NCBI GenBank assembly: GCA_036231565.1
Contig: JAZAHA010000024.1
Coordinates: 1 to 64,000, forward strand
Direction of reading: 5' to 3'
DNA: 64,000 bases
DNA from: Maricaulis sp036231565
GTDB taxonomy: Bacteria > Pseudomonadota > Alphaproteobacteria > Caulobacterales > Maricaulaceae
Shown: in pieces, positions 18,892 to 27,916 of the stretch
Position numbering within the stretch: position 1 is the stretch's first letter
How the letters are laid out: each line of letters starts with the position of its first letter
Program-made: the position numbers and the translations under genes
The notes under the pieces: generated by a model
The model's database searches: none
What the model saw: only the letters and a program-made list of their open reading frames with translations
What the model was told of the DNA's origin: nothing

Positions 18892-21537
18892 ATGTCGAGG
18901 TTGATTTCCACGCGTCGTCGCGCCCGCCTGCTCGGCCAGAGCGCGCTCGCAATTGCGGCGCTGAGCCTATCAGCTGCTGCCTACGCCCAGGAGGACGAGA
19001 GCGCCACAACTGAGGCCGCTGTCGAGGAAAGGGCCGAGGAAGTCATCGTTGTGACGGGGTCCCGCATCCGCGGGGTGCCCCCGACGGGATCGGATCTGAT
19101 TACCGTCTCGCGCGAGGACGTGGCGCGTATTGGCGCAGCCAGCACACCGGAACTGCTTGCCACCGTACCCCAGCTCAACAGCTTCAACACCGCACCGCGC
19201 GTAAGCAATGGCGGCGTCGGGTCGTTCGCTCCGGGTTTGCGGGGCCTGCCGACCGCCGCGACGCTGCCGCTGATGAACGGCCACCGCCTGATTTCCGGCA
19301 GTGTCCAGCAGACCAACCCTGATTATCCCCTTATCCCCGAATTGGCGGTCGAGCGGGTGGAGATCGTCGCCGATGGCGCGTCTGCCATCTATGGCTCGGA
19401 GGCGGTTGCCGGCGTAATCAACTTTATCACCCGCAAGCGCGTTTCGGGGCTGGAAACCAATGTCCGCTATGGCTTCGCGGACGATTACGAGGCCATGAAT
19501 GCGGGCGCCATCCTCGGCCAGGACTGGGATTCGGGCTCCCTGGTATTCGCCTACCAGTACCAGCAGAACGGCAATATCACCGGGGCCGACCGCGACTACC
19601 GCTCACTCGATTTCCGCAATCAGGGCGGGATCGACACGCGTTCGACCGTGTGCCCGGATGCGAACGTCAACCTGTTCGCCGGAACGATCTACGCTGCGCC
19701 CAGCCTCGAGCCGGGCCAGAACACCTGCGACCCGCGCGGCCCGGTCGACCTGTTGCCGGAGAGCCGCGCGCACAGCGGGTTGCTGGCGGTCCAGCAGGAC
19801 CTGACCGACGGCATCGTCCTGTGGGGCGACCTGCTCTATTCGGACCGCGAGGATACCGTGCAGGCGGCCCTGCCGGGGCAGACCTTCGTGCTGATCACCG
19901 CAGCCAACCCGTACTTCCGAGCGCCTCCGGGCACGGGCTCGGTGTTCGGGTATTTCGATTTCCGTCCGGACCGGCTGGTGGGCGATGATCACTTCGACCA
20001 GACCTATCAAGTTCGCACCGGTAACGCGACCGCCGGGGTCGATATCGACCTGCCGGGTGATTTCCAGGCGACTGTCTACGGCAGCTATAACTGGTCGCGC
20101 AACGATACGCTCCAGCCGGGGATCAACACCGCCGCGCTGACGGCTGCCGCCGCCGGAACGACGCCGTCGACCGCGCTCGACCCCTTCGGCTTCGACACCG
20201 ACCCGGCGGTGGTCGCAGCGATCCTCGACAACCCGACCACCTTCACCAATCGCCAGCGCACGCGGATCGGCGCGGTCAAGATCGACGGGCCGCTCGCTGA
20301 GCTGCCCGGCGGCGAGCTCAAGATCGCGGTCGGTGCTGAATACCGCCGCGAGACCTACATGCAGCGCGGCCAGAGCGGCGGGGTCGGATTTCCCGAAGAT
20401 CTCTCGCGCAACGTGCAGTCGGTCTATGGCGAGCTGTTCGTGCCGATCGTGGGTCCCGACAATGCCGGGCCCATGGCGCAGAGCCTCTCGCTGTCGCTGT
20501 CGGGCCGCTACGATCACTACGATGATTTCGGATCGACCACCAATCCGAAGGTCGGCCTCGTCTGGGAGCCCGTGGAGGGGGTGAACCTGCGCGGCAGCTA
20601 CGGCCATTCGTTCCGCGCGCCCGGCCTGCGCGATCTCGGATCGACGGTAGGTTCGTACTATTCCGCGGCGGCGCTGGTGGATGCCTTCGGGGCGCGCGAT
20701 CCCGCGCGCGGCGCGGCACAGGTCAACACCATCCTTCTGTATGGCGGGAACGAGGATCTCGAGCCGGAAACGGCGAAGACCTGGTCTGCCGGTATAGATC
20801 TGAACCCCACGTTTGCGCACAATCTGCGTGCCAGCGCGACCTACTACAATATCGAATACGATAATGTAATCGGTACCCCGGCGGGGCTCGGCGCGCTGCT
20901 GTTCAGCGATCCGACCTTCTCTACGCGGGTCATTCGCGACCCCAGCGCGGCGCAGCTGAACGGCGCGATCGACGGTACCGTGCCGTTCTACTACACCTTC
21001 GCTGCCGTGCCGGCGATCGGCAACATCCTCGATCTGCGGCAGGGCAATTTCGGGGTGCGCCAGACCGATGGCATCGACTTCGATGTCAATTACGTCCACC
21101 CCACGAGTTTCGGCTCCGTTTTCGCGGGGCTGGCCGGCAACTACATCCTGAACTACACCAACCAGCTGTCGCCGACTTCGGCCGAGAGTGACTCGCTTGA
21201 CGCCGGGATTCCGCGGATGACATTGCGGACCACGCTCGGCTTCAATGCCGGCTCCCTGACCTTTGTGAACTTCGTCAACCACCGCTCGGGCGTGACGGCA
21301 TCCTACGCCACCCCGACCGGGACTGCGCTCTATTCGTCGGACGGGTACACCACCGTCGACCTGCGCCTGATGGTGGGCCTGCCCGATACCGGCTTTCTCG
21401 AAGACACCGAGCTGAGCCTGCAGGTCAATGATCTGTTCGACGCGACGCCACCGTTCTTCCCCGGCACCGACGGGATCGGCGGCACCTACAATCCGATCGG
21501 ACGCTATATGGCGATCAGCCTGCGGACATCGTTCTGA
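18892..21537 (+). CDS. TonB-dependent outer membrane receptor
   Basis: This is an outer-membrane active-uptake channel of 881 residues. A signal peptide (SALAIAALSLSAAAYAQ) ends near residue 37. A TonB box EEVIVVTGSR lies just after an acidic linker, followed by the plug domain (to about 190, with VERVEIVADGASAIYGSEAVAG) and a beta-barrel that ends in the aromatic RTSF, as expected for Omp85/BAM recognition. I chose the ATG at 18892 with its GGGAGAGAGAGAA leader; upstream in-frame codons lie in the regulatory spacer. It belongs to the large sphingomonad-type receptor group that takes up plant- or lipid-derived compounds. It is probably AraC-regulated. The ligand is unknown. Confidence 0.92.
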   Translation: MSRLISTRRRARLLGQSALAIAALSLSAAAYAQEDESATTEAAVEERAEEVIVVTGSRIRGVPPTGSDLITVSREDVARIGAASTPELLATVPQLNSFNTAPRVSNGGVGSFAPGLRGLPTAATLPLMNGHRLISGSVQQTNPDYPLIPELAVERVEIVADGASAIYGSEAVAGVINFITRKRVSGLETNVRYGFADDYEAMNAGAILGQDWDSGSLVFAYQYQQNGNITGADRDYRSLDFRNQGGIDTRSTVCPDANVNLFAGTIYAAPSLEPGQNTCDPRGPVDLLPESRAHSGLLAVQQDLTDGIVLWGDLLYSDREDTVQAALPGQTFVLITAANPYFRAPPGTGSVFGYFDFRPDRLVGDDHFDQTYQVRTGNATAGVDIDLPGDFQATVYGSYNWSRNDTLQPGINTAALTAAAAGTTPSTALDPFGFDTDPAVVAAILDNPTTFTNRQRTRIGAVKIDGPLAELPGGELKIAVGAEYRRETYMQRGQSGGVGFPEDLSRNVQSVYGELFVPIVGPDNAGPMAQSLSLSLSGRYDHYDDFGSTTNPKVGLVWEPVEGVNLRGSYGHSFRAPGLRDLGSTVGSYYSAAALVDAFGARDPARGAAQVNTILLYGGNEDLEPETAKTWSAGIDLNPTFAHNLRASATYYNIEYDNVIGTPAGLGALLFSDPTFSTRVIRDPSAAQLNGAIDGTVPFYYTFAAVPAIGNILDLRQGNFGVRQTDGIDFDVNYVHPTSFGSVFAGLAGNYILNYTNQLSPTSAESDSLDAGIPRMTLRTTLGFNAGSLTFVNFVNHRSGVTASYATPTGTALYSSDGYTTVDLRLMVGLPDTGFLEDTELSLQVNDLFDATPPFFPGTDGIGGTYNPIGRYMAISLRTSF

Positions 21538-21545
21538 ACCCTGGC

Positions 21546-21572
21546 GGGCGGCGCCCCGATCCGGTGCCGCCC
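21546..21572 (+). promoter_or_regulatory. Intercistronic GC hairpin after the receptor gene
   Basis: GGGCGGC (21546-21552) pairs with GCCGCCC (21566-21572) directly after the receptor stop and before the ligase gene. Without a T-run it may only weaken read-through or protect the upstream message. Confidence 0.4.
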
Positions 21573-21635
21573 ACCCAGTCCCTGCGCGCTCCAACTCGCG
21601 CGCGACGAAGAACCCCAAGCAAGGTCATTCTCTCG

Positions 21636-23690
21636 ATGAATTCTGGCAGAATTAGCGCGCACGCAGCGACACCCATTCCGCAGATACGCCTGTATCGCGA
21701 CTGGCTGAAGCAGACGCGGGGGCTGGATTTCGCCACCTATGACGACCTGCATAGCTGGTCGGTGGACGACATCGAGGGCTTCTGGCGCAGCATCTGGGAC
21801 TGGGAGGGCATCGCATCGCCCACTCGGGCGACCGGGGTGCTGAGCGGGGATGACATGCCTGGCGCGCGCTGGTTCGAGGGGGCCACGGTCAACTATGCGC
21901 GGCACGTGTTCTCCCATGCCGAAGCGGCCGAGGCGGCCGGGCAGCCCGCGATCGTCGCGATGGACGAGCGCGGCGGGAGCGAGACGATCGGCTGGGCGGA
22001 GCTGCGACGTCGGGCAGCATCGCTTGCTCTGGAATTGCGCGAGCGGGGAATCGAGCCCGGCGATCGCGTGGCTGGCTACCTTCCCAACATACCGGCTGCC
22101 GTGGTCGGCCTGCTCGCCTGTGCGGGTATAGGTGCCGTCTGGACACTGTGCTCGCCCGACATGGGCACCAATGCCGTGCTCGACCGCTGGCGGCAGACGC
22201 AGCCGAAGGCGCTGATTGCGGTCGACGGCGTATTCTATGCGGGCAAGTCCATGGATCGCAGCGCTGCGATTGCCGAAATCCGCAGCCGGCTACCCTCGGT
22301 CGAAACGCTGTTCGTGGTCGCCAGCGGCTGCAATGACCGCGACCTGCCCGATGCCATCGACTTCGCCGCCGCAACCGCGCGCGACGACAAGGCGGTCGCG
22401 GCGTTCGAGCCGGCCTGGCTTCCCTTCGACCACCCGCTCTGGATCCTCTATTCGAGCGGTACGACCGGCTTGCCCAAGGCGATCGTCCACGGCCATGGCG
22501 GGGTCATCCTCGCGACCGCCGCAGGCCGGCTGCATTTCGATCTCGGGCCCAGCTACGACGCGAACACGCTGGGCGACCGGTTCCACTGGTACAGCGCCAG
22601 CGGCTGGGTGATGTGGAACATCCAGGTCGGCGGGCTGCTCAGCGGCACCACCATCTGCCTGTTCGACGGATCGCCGAGCGGCACCAAGGCCGATCCGGAC
22701 TGGGCGCGCCTATGGGACTTCGCCGCGCGCAGCGGCGTGACCTGGTTCGGGGCGGGCGCGGCGTTTTTCGCCAATTGCCGCAAAGCCGGGGTCGAGGTCG
22801 CGCGGATCGAGGGGGTTGAGCGCATCCGCGCGCTCGGCAGCACCGGGTCGCCCCTGCCGCCGGACGTGCAACGCTGGGGGACCGCGCAGTTCGCCGCGCT
22901 GGGGCGCCCCGACATCTGGTGGTGCAATGTCAGCGGAGGTACCGAGATCGCCGCCGCCTTCATGGCGGGCAATCCCGAACTGCCCGACACTCCGGGCCGG
23001 CTCCAATGCCGCCATCTCGGCGCCGCCATCGAGGCGTGGGACGAGCATGGCGAGCCGGTCATCGACGAGGTCGGCGAACTCGTCTGCACGAAGCCTTTCC
23101 CCAGCATGCCGCTCCATTTCTGGGGCGACGACGGTAGCCGCTACCGCGAATCCTACTTTGCCGAATGGCCCGGCATATGGCGTCACGGCGACTGGCTGAC
23201 GGTCCATAGCGACGGCAGTTGCACCATTTCGGGCCGCAGCGATGCGACCATCAACCGGCACGGCGTGCGCATGGGCACCGCCGAAATCTATGCCGCGGTC
23301 GAGCGCCTGCCCGAGATAGCCGACACCATGATCGTCGACGTCGAGAATGGGGAGGGCGACAGCGAACTGATCATGTTCGTCGTCCCGAGCGAGGGCCGGC
23401 GTGTGGATGCCGACACCCGGGCGGCGGTCGCCGCCGCGATCCGCTCCAGCCTGTCGCCCCGCTTCGTGCCCGATCGCTTCATCGAAGCACCTGGCATTCC
23501 TCGCACACTGTCGGGCAAGAAGCAGGAGCTGCCGATCAAGCGGCTGTTCGCCGGATGGCCGGTCGCCAAGGTGATAAATGCCGATGCGAGCGCCACGCCC
23601 GAGCTGCTGCCCTGGTACATCGATCAGGCGCAAGTCTGGCAGGGAGACGAGCGCGGCGGCGCTGATATGCGCGCGGAGCAGACGTCGTGA
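21636..23690 (+). CDS. Acetoacetyl-CoA synthetase-like acyl-CoA ligase
   Basis: This is an ATP-dependent acid:CoA ligase of 684 residues in the ANL superfamily, closest in layout to acetoacetate-CoA ligase (AacS). The AacS-type N-terminus (YDDLHSWSVDDIEGFWRSIW) is present. The AMP-binding P-loop YSSGTTGLPKAIVHG lies near residue 272, the adenylate motif is NVSGGTEIA, and the hinge is SGRSDATINRHGVRMG. The catalytic lysine region TLSGKKQELP lies near 626. The start at ATG 21636 was chosen from family length; an upstream GTG at 21564 also opens the frame. Its stop overlaps the start of the dehydrogenase gene. The likely substrate is a short 3-oxo or 3-hydroxy acid, which is inferred from the neighbour. 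Confidence 0.85.
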   Translation: MNSGRISAHAATPIPQIRLYRDWLKQTRGLDFATYDDLHSWSVDDIEGFWRSIWDWEGIASPTRATGVLSGDDMPGARWFEGATVNYARHVFSHAEAAEAAGQPAIVAMDERGGSETIGWAELRRRAASLALELRERGIEPGDRVAGYLPNIPAAVVGLLACAGIGAVWTLCSPDMGTNAVLDRWRQTQPKALIAVDGVFYAGKSMDRSAAIAEIRSRLPSVETLFVVASGCNDRDLPDAIDFAAATARDDKAVAAFEPAWLPFDHPLWILYSSGTTGLPKAIVHGHGGVILATAAGRLHFDLGPSYDANTLGDRFHWYSASGWVMWNIQVGGLLSGTTICLFDGSPSGTKADPDWARLWDFAARSGVTWFGAGAAFFANCRKAGVEVARIEGVERIRALGSTGSPLPPDVQRWGTAQFAALGRPDIWWCNVSGGTEIAAAFMAGNPELPDTPGRLQCRHLGAAIEAWDEHGEPVIDEVGELVCTKPFPSMPLHFWGDDGSRYRESYFAEWPGIWRHGDWLTVHSDGSCTISGRSDATINRHGVRMGTAEIYAAVERLPEIADTMIVDVENGEGDSELIMFVVPSEGRRVDADTRAAVAAAIRSSLSPRFVPDRFIEAPGIPRTLSGKKQELPIKRLFAGWPVAKVINADASATPELLPWYIDQAQVWQGDERGGADMRAEQTS

Positions 23691-24547
23691 AGACCGGTGT
23701 CGTCGGAGCAGGCCTCATGGGGGCCGAGATCGCGCTGGTGTTCGCTTTGGGCGGACATGACGTGCTTTTGCACGACCAGAATGAGACGGCGCTGACGCAA
23801 GCGATGGAGCGTCTGCGTGTGCTGTTGGACAAGGGCGTTACGCGGCAAGCCTATGAAGCGGAGGCGGCCGCTGCGGCGCTGGACCGGATCGAGCCGGTCC
23901 AATCCATCGCCGCGATGAGCGGCTGTGCACTGGTGACCGAAGCCGTCTATGAATCTCTGGACGCCAAGGCCGAGGTGTTGCGCGCGCTCGATGCGGCGTG
24001 TCAGCCCGAGTGCATCATATCCTCAAACACCTCGACCCTTCCGATCTCGACGCTTGCCGCCACCTTGCCGCCCGAACGGCGGCCGCGGTTCCTCGGCACC
24101 CATTATTTCTCTCCCGTCTCGCGGATGAAACTGGTCGAGGTGATACCCGGTTTCGCGACGGCGCCGGTTGTGGTGGAGGAGATCGTCGAATTGCTCGAAG
24201 GCATAGGCAAGCAGCCTGTGCGGATCCGGGATGTCACGGGCTTCGCGGTCAACCGCATGCTCCACGCAATGCTGATCGAAGCGGTGAAGCTGGTCGACGA
24301 AGGCGTTGCCACGCCTTCGGATATCGATACTGCCTGCCGCCTCGGCCTTGGCCATCCGATAGGTCCGTTCGCCCTGATGGACGTTGTGACGTCGGATCTG
24401 TGCCTGCAGGTGCAAGACATACTGCACGAGGCCTATGGCGAGCGGTTCAGGCCGCCGATGTTGCTGAAGCAGAGGGTCGCTGCGGGGTATGGCGGCGGTC
24501 GCGGCCGGCCGGGATGGCTGGGCAATGACGAACAAGAACAAGCTTGA
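23687..24547 (+). CDS. 3-hydroxyacyl-CoA dehydrogenase
   Basis: The product is 286 residues, a NAD-dependent enzyme that oxidises a 3-hydroxyacyl-CoA to the 3-oxo form. The Rossmann motif GAGLMGAEIA is at the very N-terminus. Family marks follow in order: ISSNTSTLPIS, GTHYFSPVSRMKLVEVIPG (catalytic His near residue 140), DVTGFAVNRML and the C-terminal helical domain with GLGHPIGPFALMD. The start is GTG and overlaps the ligase stop as GTGA, a sign of translational coupling. With the ligase it forms a two-step module: activation of a hydroxy acid, then oxidation. The last residues (from about 265) are Gly-rich and look divergent. Confidence 0.9.
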   Translation: MKTGVVGAGLMGAEIALVFALGGHDVLLHDQNETALTQAMERLRVLLDKGVTRQAYEAEAAAAALDRIEPVQSIAAMSGCALVTEAVYESLDAKAEVLRALDAACQPECIISSNTSTLPISTLAATLPPERRPRFLGTHYFSPVSRMKLVEVIPGFATAPVVVEEIVELLEGIGKQPVRIRDVTGFAVNRMLHAMLIEAVKLVDEGVATPSDIDTACRLGLGHPIGPFALMDVVTSDLCLQVQDILHEAYGERFRPPMLLKQRVAAGYGGGRGRPGWLGNDEQEQA

Positions 24548-24561
24548 GAGAGGAAGAGACC

Positions 24562-24600
24562 ATGAGGCGAGTCAACCCGTACCGCAGGTGGATGCGATGA
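24562..24600 (+). CDS. Candidate 12-codon leader peptide before the MFS gene
   Basis: An ATG at 24562 follows a strong AGAGAGGAAGAGACC ribosome-binding site and encodes MRRVNPYRRWMR, rich in arginine. Its TGA stop overlaps the MFS start codon as ATGA (24597-24600). The MFS start itself has only a weak site, so translation of this leader may couple to or regulate the transporter. It could also be chance or a decayed start region. Confidence 0.35.
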   Translation: MRRVNPYRRWMR

Positions 24601-25904
24601 AGGCGTCGACCGCACCCAAGGCGGCCCCTGCGTCGCCCGCTGCTGCGCGGCTCACGCTGGGCATGCTGGCCTTTGTCTATGTGCTCAATTTCCTCGACCG
24701 GCAGTTGATTTCAATCCTCGCCAAGCCAATCCAGGAGGGGCTGGGCATTTCCGACGGGCAGCTTGGCCTGCTCACAGGCTTTTATTTCGCGTTGTTCTAT
24801 TGCTTTATCGCGATCCCGATTGGCTGGCTGGCTGATCGGACCAGCCGGGTGAAGGTGCTTTCCGCCGCCTGCGCGATCTGGAGTGCGGCGACCGTCGCCT
24901 GCGGGATGGCGGCCAACTACGGTCAGCTGGTGATCGCGCGAATGATGGTCGGGGTCGGGGAGGCCGGCGGCGTGCCACCGTCCTATGCGATCATTTCAGA
25001 TACCTTCCCACGGGAACGGCGGACGACCGCAATGGCGATCTTCAACCTGGGCCCGCCCATCGGCTCTGCGCTCGGCGTGGCTTTCGGGGCCTCCCTCGCC
25101 GCGGCGTTCGACTGGCGTATGCCCTTTTATGTGATCGGCGGGATCGGTGTTGTGACAGCGCTGCTGGTCTACTGGCTGGTGCGGGAACCCGTGCGAGGCG
25201 AGACCGATGCCCTGCCTGCGGCACCCACGCCAGAGACGGCCCCGGAAGGTTTCGCGGTGACCATCGTGCGCTTCTTCCGTAATCCCCTGTTGCTCATGGC
25301 ATCGCTCGCGAGCGGCGCCGGCAATTTCATCACCTACGGCTTGCTCAACTTCACCGTACTGTACCTGATGCGCGAAAAGGGCATGACGCTGGAAGACGTT
25401 GCGGTGTGGTACGCGCTTGTCGTGGGGTTGGGGATGAGCGGCGGGATCTACGCATCCGGCCGGATCGTCGATTACTTCGTGCGCCGCAGCAAGACCGCCT
25501 ATGCGACCGTGCCCGCCGCTTCTTTGGTATTGGCCCTGCCATTCTTCCTCGGCTTTGCCTGGGCACCCGACTGGAGACTTGCGCTCGCGTTTCTTGCTGT
25601 GCCGATGTTTCTCAATTCCTTTTTCCTTTCGGCGACAGTCACTTTCGTCCAGAGCGAAGTCGCCCCCGAGCGGCGCGTCATTTCGGGTGCCCTGTTGCTG
25701 CTGGTAATGAACTTCATCGGCCTGGGAATGGGGCCGACCTATGTCGGAATGATGAGCGACTTCTTCCGGCCAACCTATGGCGAGCATGCTTTGCAGGCCG
25801 CCTACTACGCTCTTGCGCCGATGTACCTGATCGGAGCGCTCCTGTTCCTGTGGCTGGCCCGCCTGATCAGGCGCTCGGAGTCGACCGCGACAGTCACGCC
25901 ATGA
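24597..25904 (+). CDS. Spinster-like MFS transporter
   Basis: This inner-membrane transporter has 435 residues and about twelve membrane helices. It belongs to the spinster-like group of the major facilitator superfamily that is often placed beside TonB-dependent receptors and esterases. Signature segments are FVYVLNFLDRQLISILAKPI in helix 1, IPIGWLADRTSRVKVL in the loop 2-3 motif and MMVGVGEAGGVPPSYAIISD. The resident transporter at 45314 is clearly paralogous. The chosen start (24597) overlaps a short leader ORF; an in-frame ATG at 24525, inside the dehydrogenase gene, is a less likely alternative. It probably imports the product released by the neighbouring esterase. Confidence 0.88.
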   Translation: MKASTAPKAAPASPAAARLTLGMLAFVYVLNFLDRQLISILAKPIQEGLGISDGQLGLLTGFYFALFYCFIAIPIGWLADRTSRVKVLSAACAIWSAATVACGMAANYGQLVIARMMVGVGEAGGVPPSYAIISDTFPRERRTTAMAIFNLGPPIGSALGVAFGASLAAAFDWRMPFYVIGGIGVVTALLVYWLVREPVRGETDALPAAPTPETAPEGFAVTIVRFFRNPLLLMASLASGAGNFITYGLLNFTVLYLMREKGMTLEDVAVWYALVVGLGMSGGIYASGRIVDYFVRRSKTAYATVPAASLVLALPFFLGFAWAPDWRLALAFLAVPMFLNSFFLSATVTFVQSEVAPERRVISGALLLLVMNFIGLGMGPTYVGMMSDFFRPTYGEHALQAAYYALAPMYLIGALLFLWLARLIRRSESTATVTP

Positions 25905-25924
25905 TGTCTCCATCGGAGGGAACC

Positions 25925-27574
25925 ATGAAACGCATGCACCTTGCCGCCATCCTGGCAACAGCCGCATTCTGCGGAATGCTTCCGGGCGTCGCCCTCGCCC
26001 AGTCTTCGATCATGCACGACAGTGACGAAGACCGCTGCGCCGCGCTTGCCGGAGTGGCCCTGCCCGACACCTCGATCGAAAGTGCGACCCTGATCCCGGC
26101 GAGGGCCGAGGAGACCACCCTTGCCGGTGTGCTTCAGGGCTATCCCGCGTTCTGCCGCGTCGTCGCCCGCGTCAGACCCGAGCCGGATTCGGATATCGGG
26201 GTCGAGTTGTGGCTGCCCGCAGATGGCTGGACCGGGGTGTTCCACGGGAATGGCAGCGGCGGTTTCGCCGGGACTTTCGAGCTTGGCTATTCGGGCATGG
26301 CCGAGGGACTGCGGCGCGGCTTCGCCACAGCCACCACCGATGCAGGCACCGCACCAGCCTCCCCGCTCGACGGCGAGGCGCTGATCGACCAGCCGCGCAA
26401 GTGGCGCGACTGGGCCCGTCTCTCGACCCATGTGATGACGACAACCGGCAAGGCCCTGACCGAAGCCTTCTACGGCAGGGAGGTGGAATCGTCGTACTAT
26501 ACCGGTTGTTCCACAGGCGGGCAGATGGGTCTGATCGAGGCGCTGTATTATCCCGAGGACTATGACGGCATCCTGGTCGGTGCGCCGGTCATCAATCGCA
26601 CCTGGGGCCACGCGGCCGTGCTGTGGGACTACGACGCGGCAAACCGCGAGCCCGGGCGTCTGCTGTCAGATGCAAAGCTCGCGCTGCTCAACCGGGCCGC
26701 CATCGCTGCCTGCTGGGAACAGGGCCACGCGTTGGCCGGCGACCGATTCATCATGGACCCGATGAGCTGCTCCTTTGATCCTCAGGTCCTGCAATGCAGC
26801 GGCGCGGCGTCCGATAATTGCCTTACCGAGGGAGAAGTGGCGACCGCCCGTGCATTCTACTCCGGTCCGACCAGCCGTGCAGGCGAACCACGCTTCCATG
26901 GCTGGCTGCCCGGCAGCGAAATGCCCAATATCTTCGGGTGGTCCTTCTTGCAGCAGCCGGTAAATGGCCAGCCCGCGTTCAGCGCCCTGTTCAATTGGGT
27001 GTTCGGAGCCGACTGGGACTGGCGGGAGATGGATTTCGAGCGCGATATGCCCATCGTCGATGATCGGCTTGGTGATATCGTCAACGATGCCACGCGGGGC
27101 AGCCTGCAGGAATACGCGGCGCGCGGCGGAAAGCTGATCGTGTTCCACGGGCTGGCCGACACGCTGGTGCCGCCCGCCCAGTCGATCGACTTTTTTGAAC
27201 GCCACGCCGCGCAAATGGGCGGCCCCGAAAATCTGGGTGAGCATGCGCGCCTGTTCATGGCCCCCGGCGTGATGCATTGCGGTGGTGGAACGGGACCGGA
27301 TGCGTTCAATTCCACGCTGGGCATCCCGCCACGCCCGCCATCGGACGATTCCCGACATGACCTGTTTTCCGCCTTGATTGCCTGGGTGGAGAATGACGTC
27401 GCACCCGACCGGGTTACCGCAACACGGTTCGAGGGCGAGGGTTCGCACGCAATCGCCACGCAGCGTCCGCTGTGTCCCTGGCCCCAGCGAGCGGTATATC
27501 GCGGTATCGGATCGACCGATGCGGCGGGCAGTTTTACCTGTGAAGCGCCGGCGCGGGCTGCCGATCGGCCCTGA
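25925..27574 (+). CDS. Tannase/feruloyl esterase family hydrolase, exported
   Basis: The product is 549 residues with a signal peptide (AILATAAFCGMLPGVALAQ, cleaved near residue 25). The alpha/beta-hydrolase fold has the nucleophile motif YTGCSTGGQMG, a catalytic aspartate in HGLADTLVPP and histidine in VMHCGGG. The cysteines beside the Ser and His form the disulfide typical of the tannase family (which also includes feruloyl esterases and MHETase). A lid-like insert lies between about residues 230 and 370. A GGAGGG site precedes the ATG. Role: periplasmic cleavage of an ester brought in by the receptor, giving an acid for the ligase. The natural ester cannot be named from sequence. Confidence 0.87.
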   Translation: MKRMHLAAILATAAFCGMLPGVALAQSSIMHDSDEDRCAALAGVALPDTSIESATLIPARAEETTLAGVLQGYPAFCRVVARVRPEPDSDIGVELWLPADGWTGVFHGNGSGGFAGTFELGYSGMAEGLRRGFATATTDAGTAPASPLDGEALIDQPRKWRDWARLSTHVMTTTGKALTEAFYGREVESSYYTGCSTGGQMGLIEALYYPEDYDGILVGAPVINRTWGHAAVLWDYDAANREPGRLLSDAKLALLNRAAIAACWEQGHALAGDRFIMDPMSCSFDPQVLQCSGAASDNCLTEGEVATARAFYSGPTSRAGEPRFHGWLPGSEMPNIFGWSFLQQPVNGQPAFSALFNWVFGADWDWREMDFERDMPIVDDRLGDIVNDATRGSLQEYAARGGKLIVFHGLADTLVPPAQSIDFFERHAAQMGGPENLGEHARLFMAPGVMHCGGGTGPDAFNSTLGIPPRPPSDDSRHDLFSALIAWVENDVAPDRVTATRFEGEGSHAIATQRPLCPWPQRAVYRGIGSTDAAGSFTCEAPARAADRP

Positions 27575-27596
27575 GACGGAGCGGGCGGAACGAGGC

Positions 27597-27809
27597 ATGT
27601 TCAATCGTCGGGAGCCGGCGCGTCTGAGCGTCTACGGTGCCGCGGCATCACTCGCCGCGCCGGCTTTCGCACAATCGGCGGGGAGCGTTGCCTTCCACCC
27701 GCTGTCATCGGACAACGTGCCAGGTGAGCTGGGCATGGCTGTCTATCATCCCCCCGGCTACTGTGCCGACGCGGAAGAACCCTGTCCGCTGCTGTTATAG
27801 CTCCACGGC
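27597..27809 (+). pseudogene. Truncated exported esterase (alpha/beta hydrolase)
   Basis: An open frame starts at ATG 27597 with a signal-like N-terminus (SVYGAAASLAAPAFAQ) followed by AVYHPPGYCADAEEPCPLLL and then a TAG stop. The frame continues after the stop with LHGGA, so the text reads as the oxyanion-loop motif of an esterase (PLLLxLHGG) with one leucine codon changed to TAG. Immediately after, at 27810, the IS6-like terminal repeat begins and the rest of the gene is missing. It is therefore broken twice: by a nonsense change and by truncation. It lies 23 bp after the tannase-family gene, so it was likely part of the same operon. Confidence 0.75.
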
Positions 27810-27916
27810 GGCGCTGTCAGAGGAGGTGGGCTTGAGCGCGTTGGCCTGATTGTGCATCAGGCGAGGCTCTGAAACCGGTGCTCCACGCTCAAGCGGAAGT
27901 TCCTCTGATGCTGCGC
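27810..27916 (+). mobile_element. IS6-like element remnant, left end
   Basis: GGCGCTGTCAGAGGAG (27810-27825) matches the left end of the IS6 element at 17138 (GGTTCTGTCAGAGGAG) except two bases, in the same orientation. Beyond it, a conceptual frame with MLRSAVRVPV near 27908 weakly resembles IIRLAVMMYV at the transposase start, so the remnant may run on into the end of the next gene. The segment also has a large imperfect inverted repeat (about 27816-27838 against 27886-27910) and a nested CCTGAT/ATCAGG hairpin at 27845-27861. Confidence 0.6.

Noticed and set aside
25406..25924. N-terminal extension of the tannase-family gene
   Set aside because: It overlaps the MFS gene in another frame; the ATG at 25925 has a good ribosome-binding site and a signal peptide follows.
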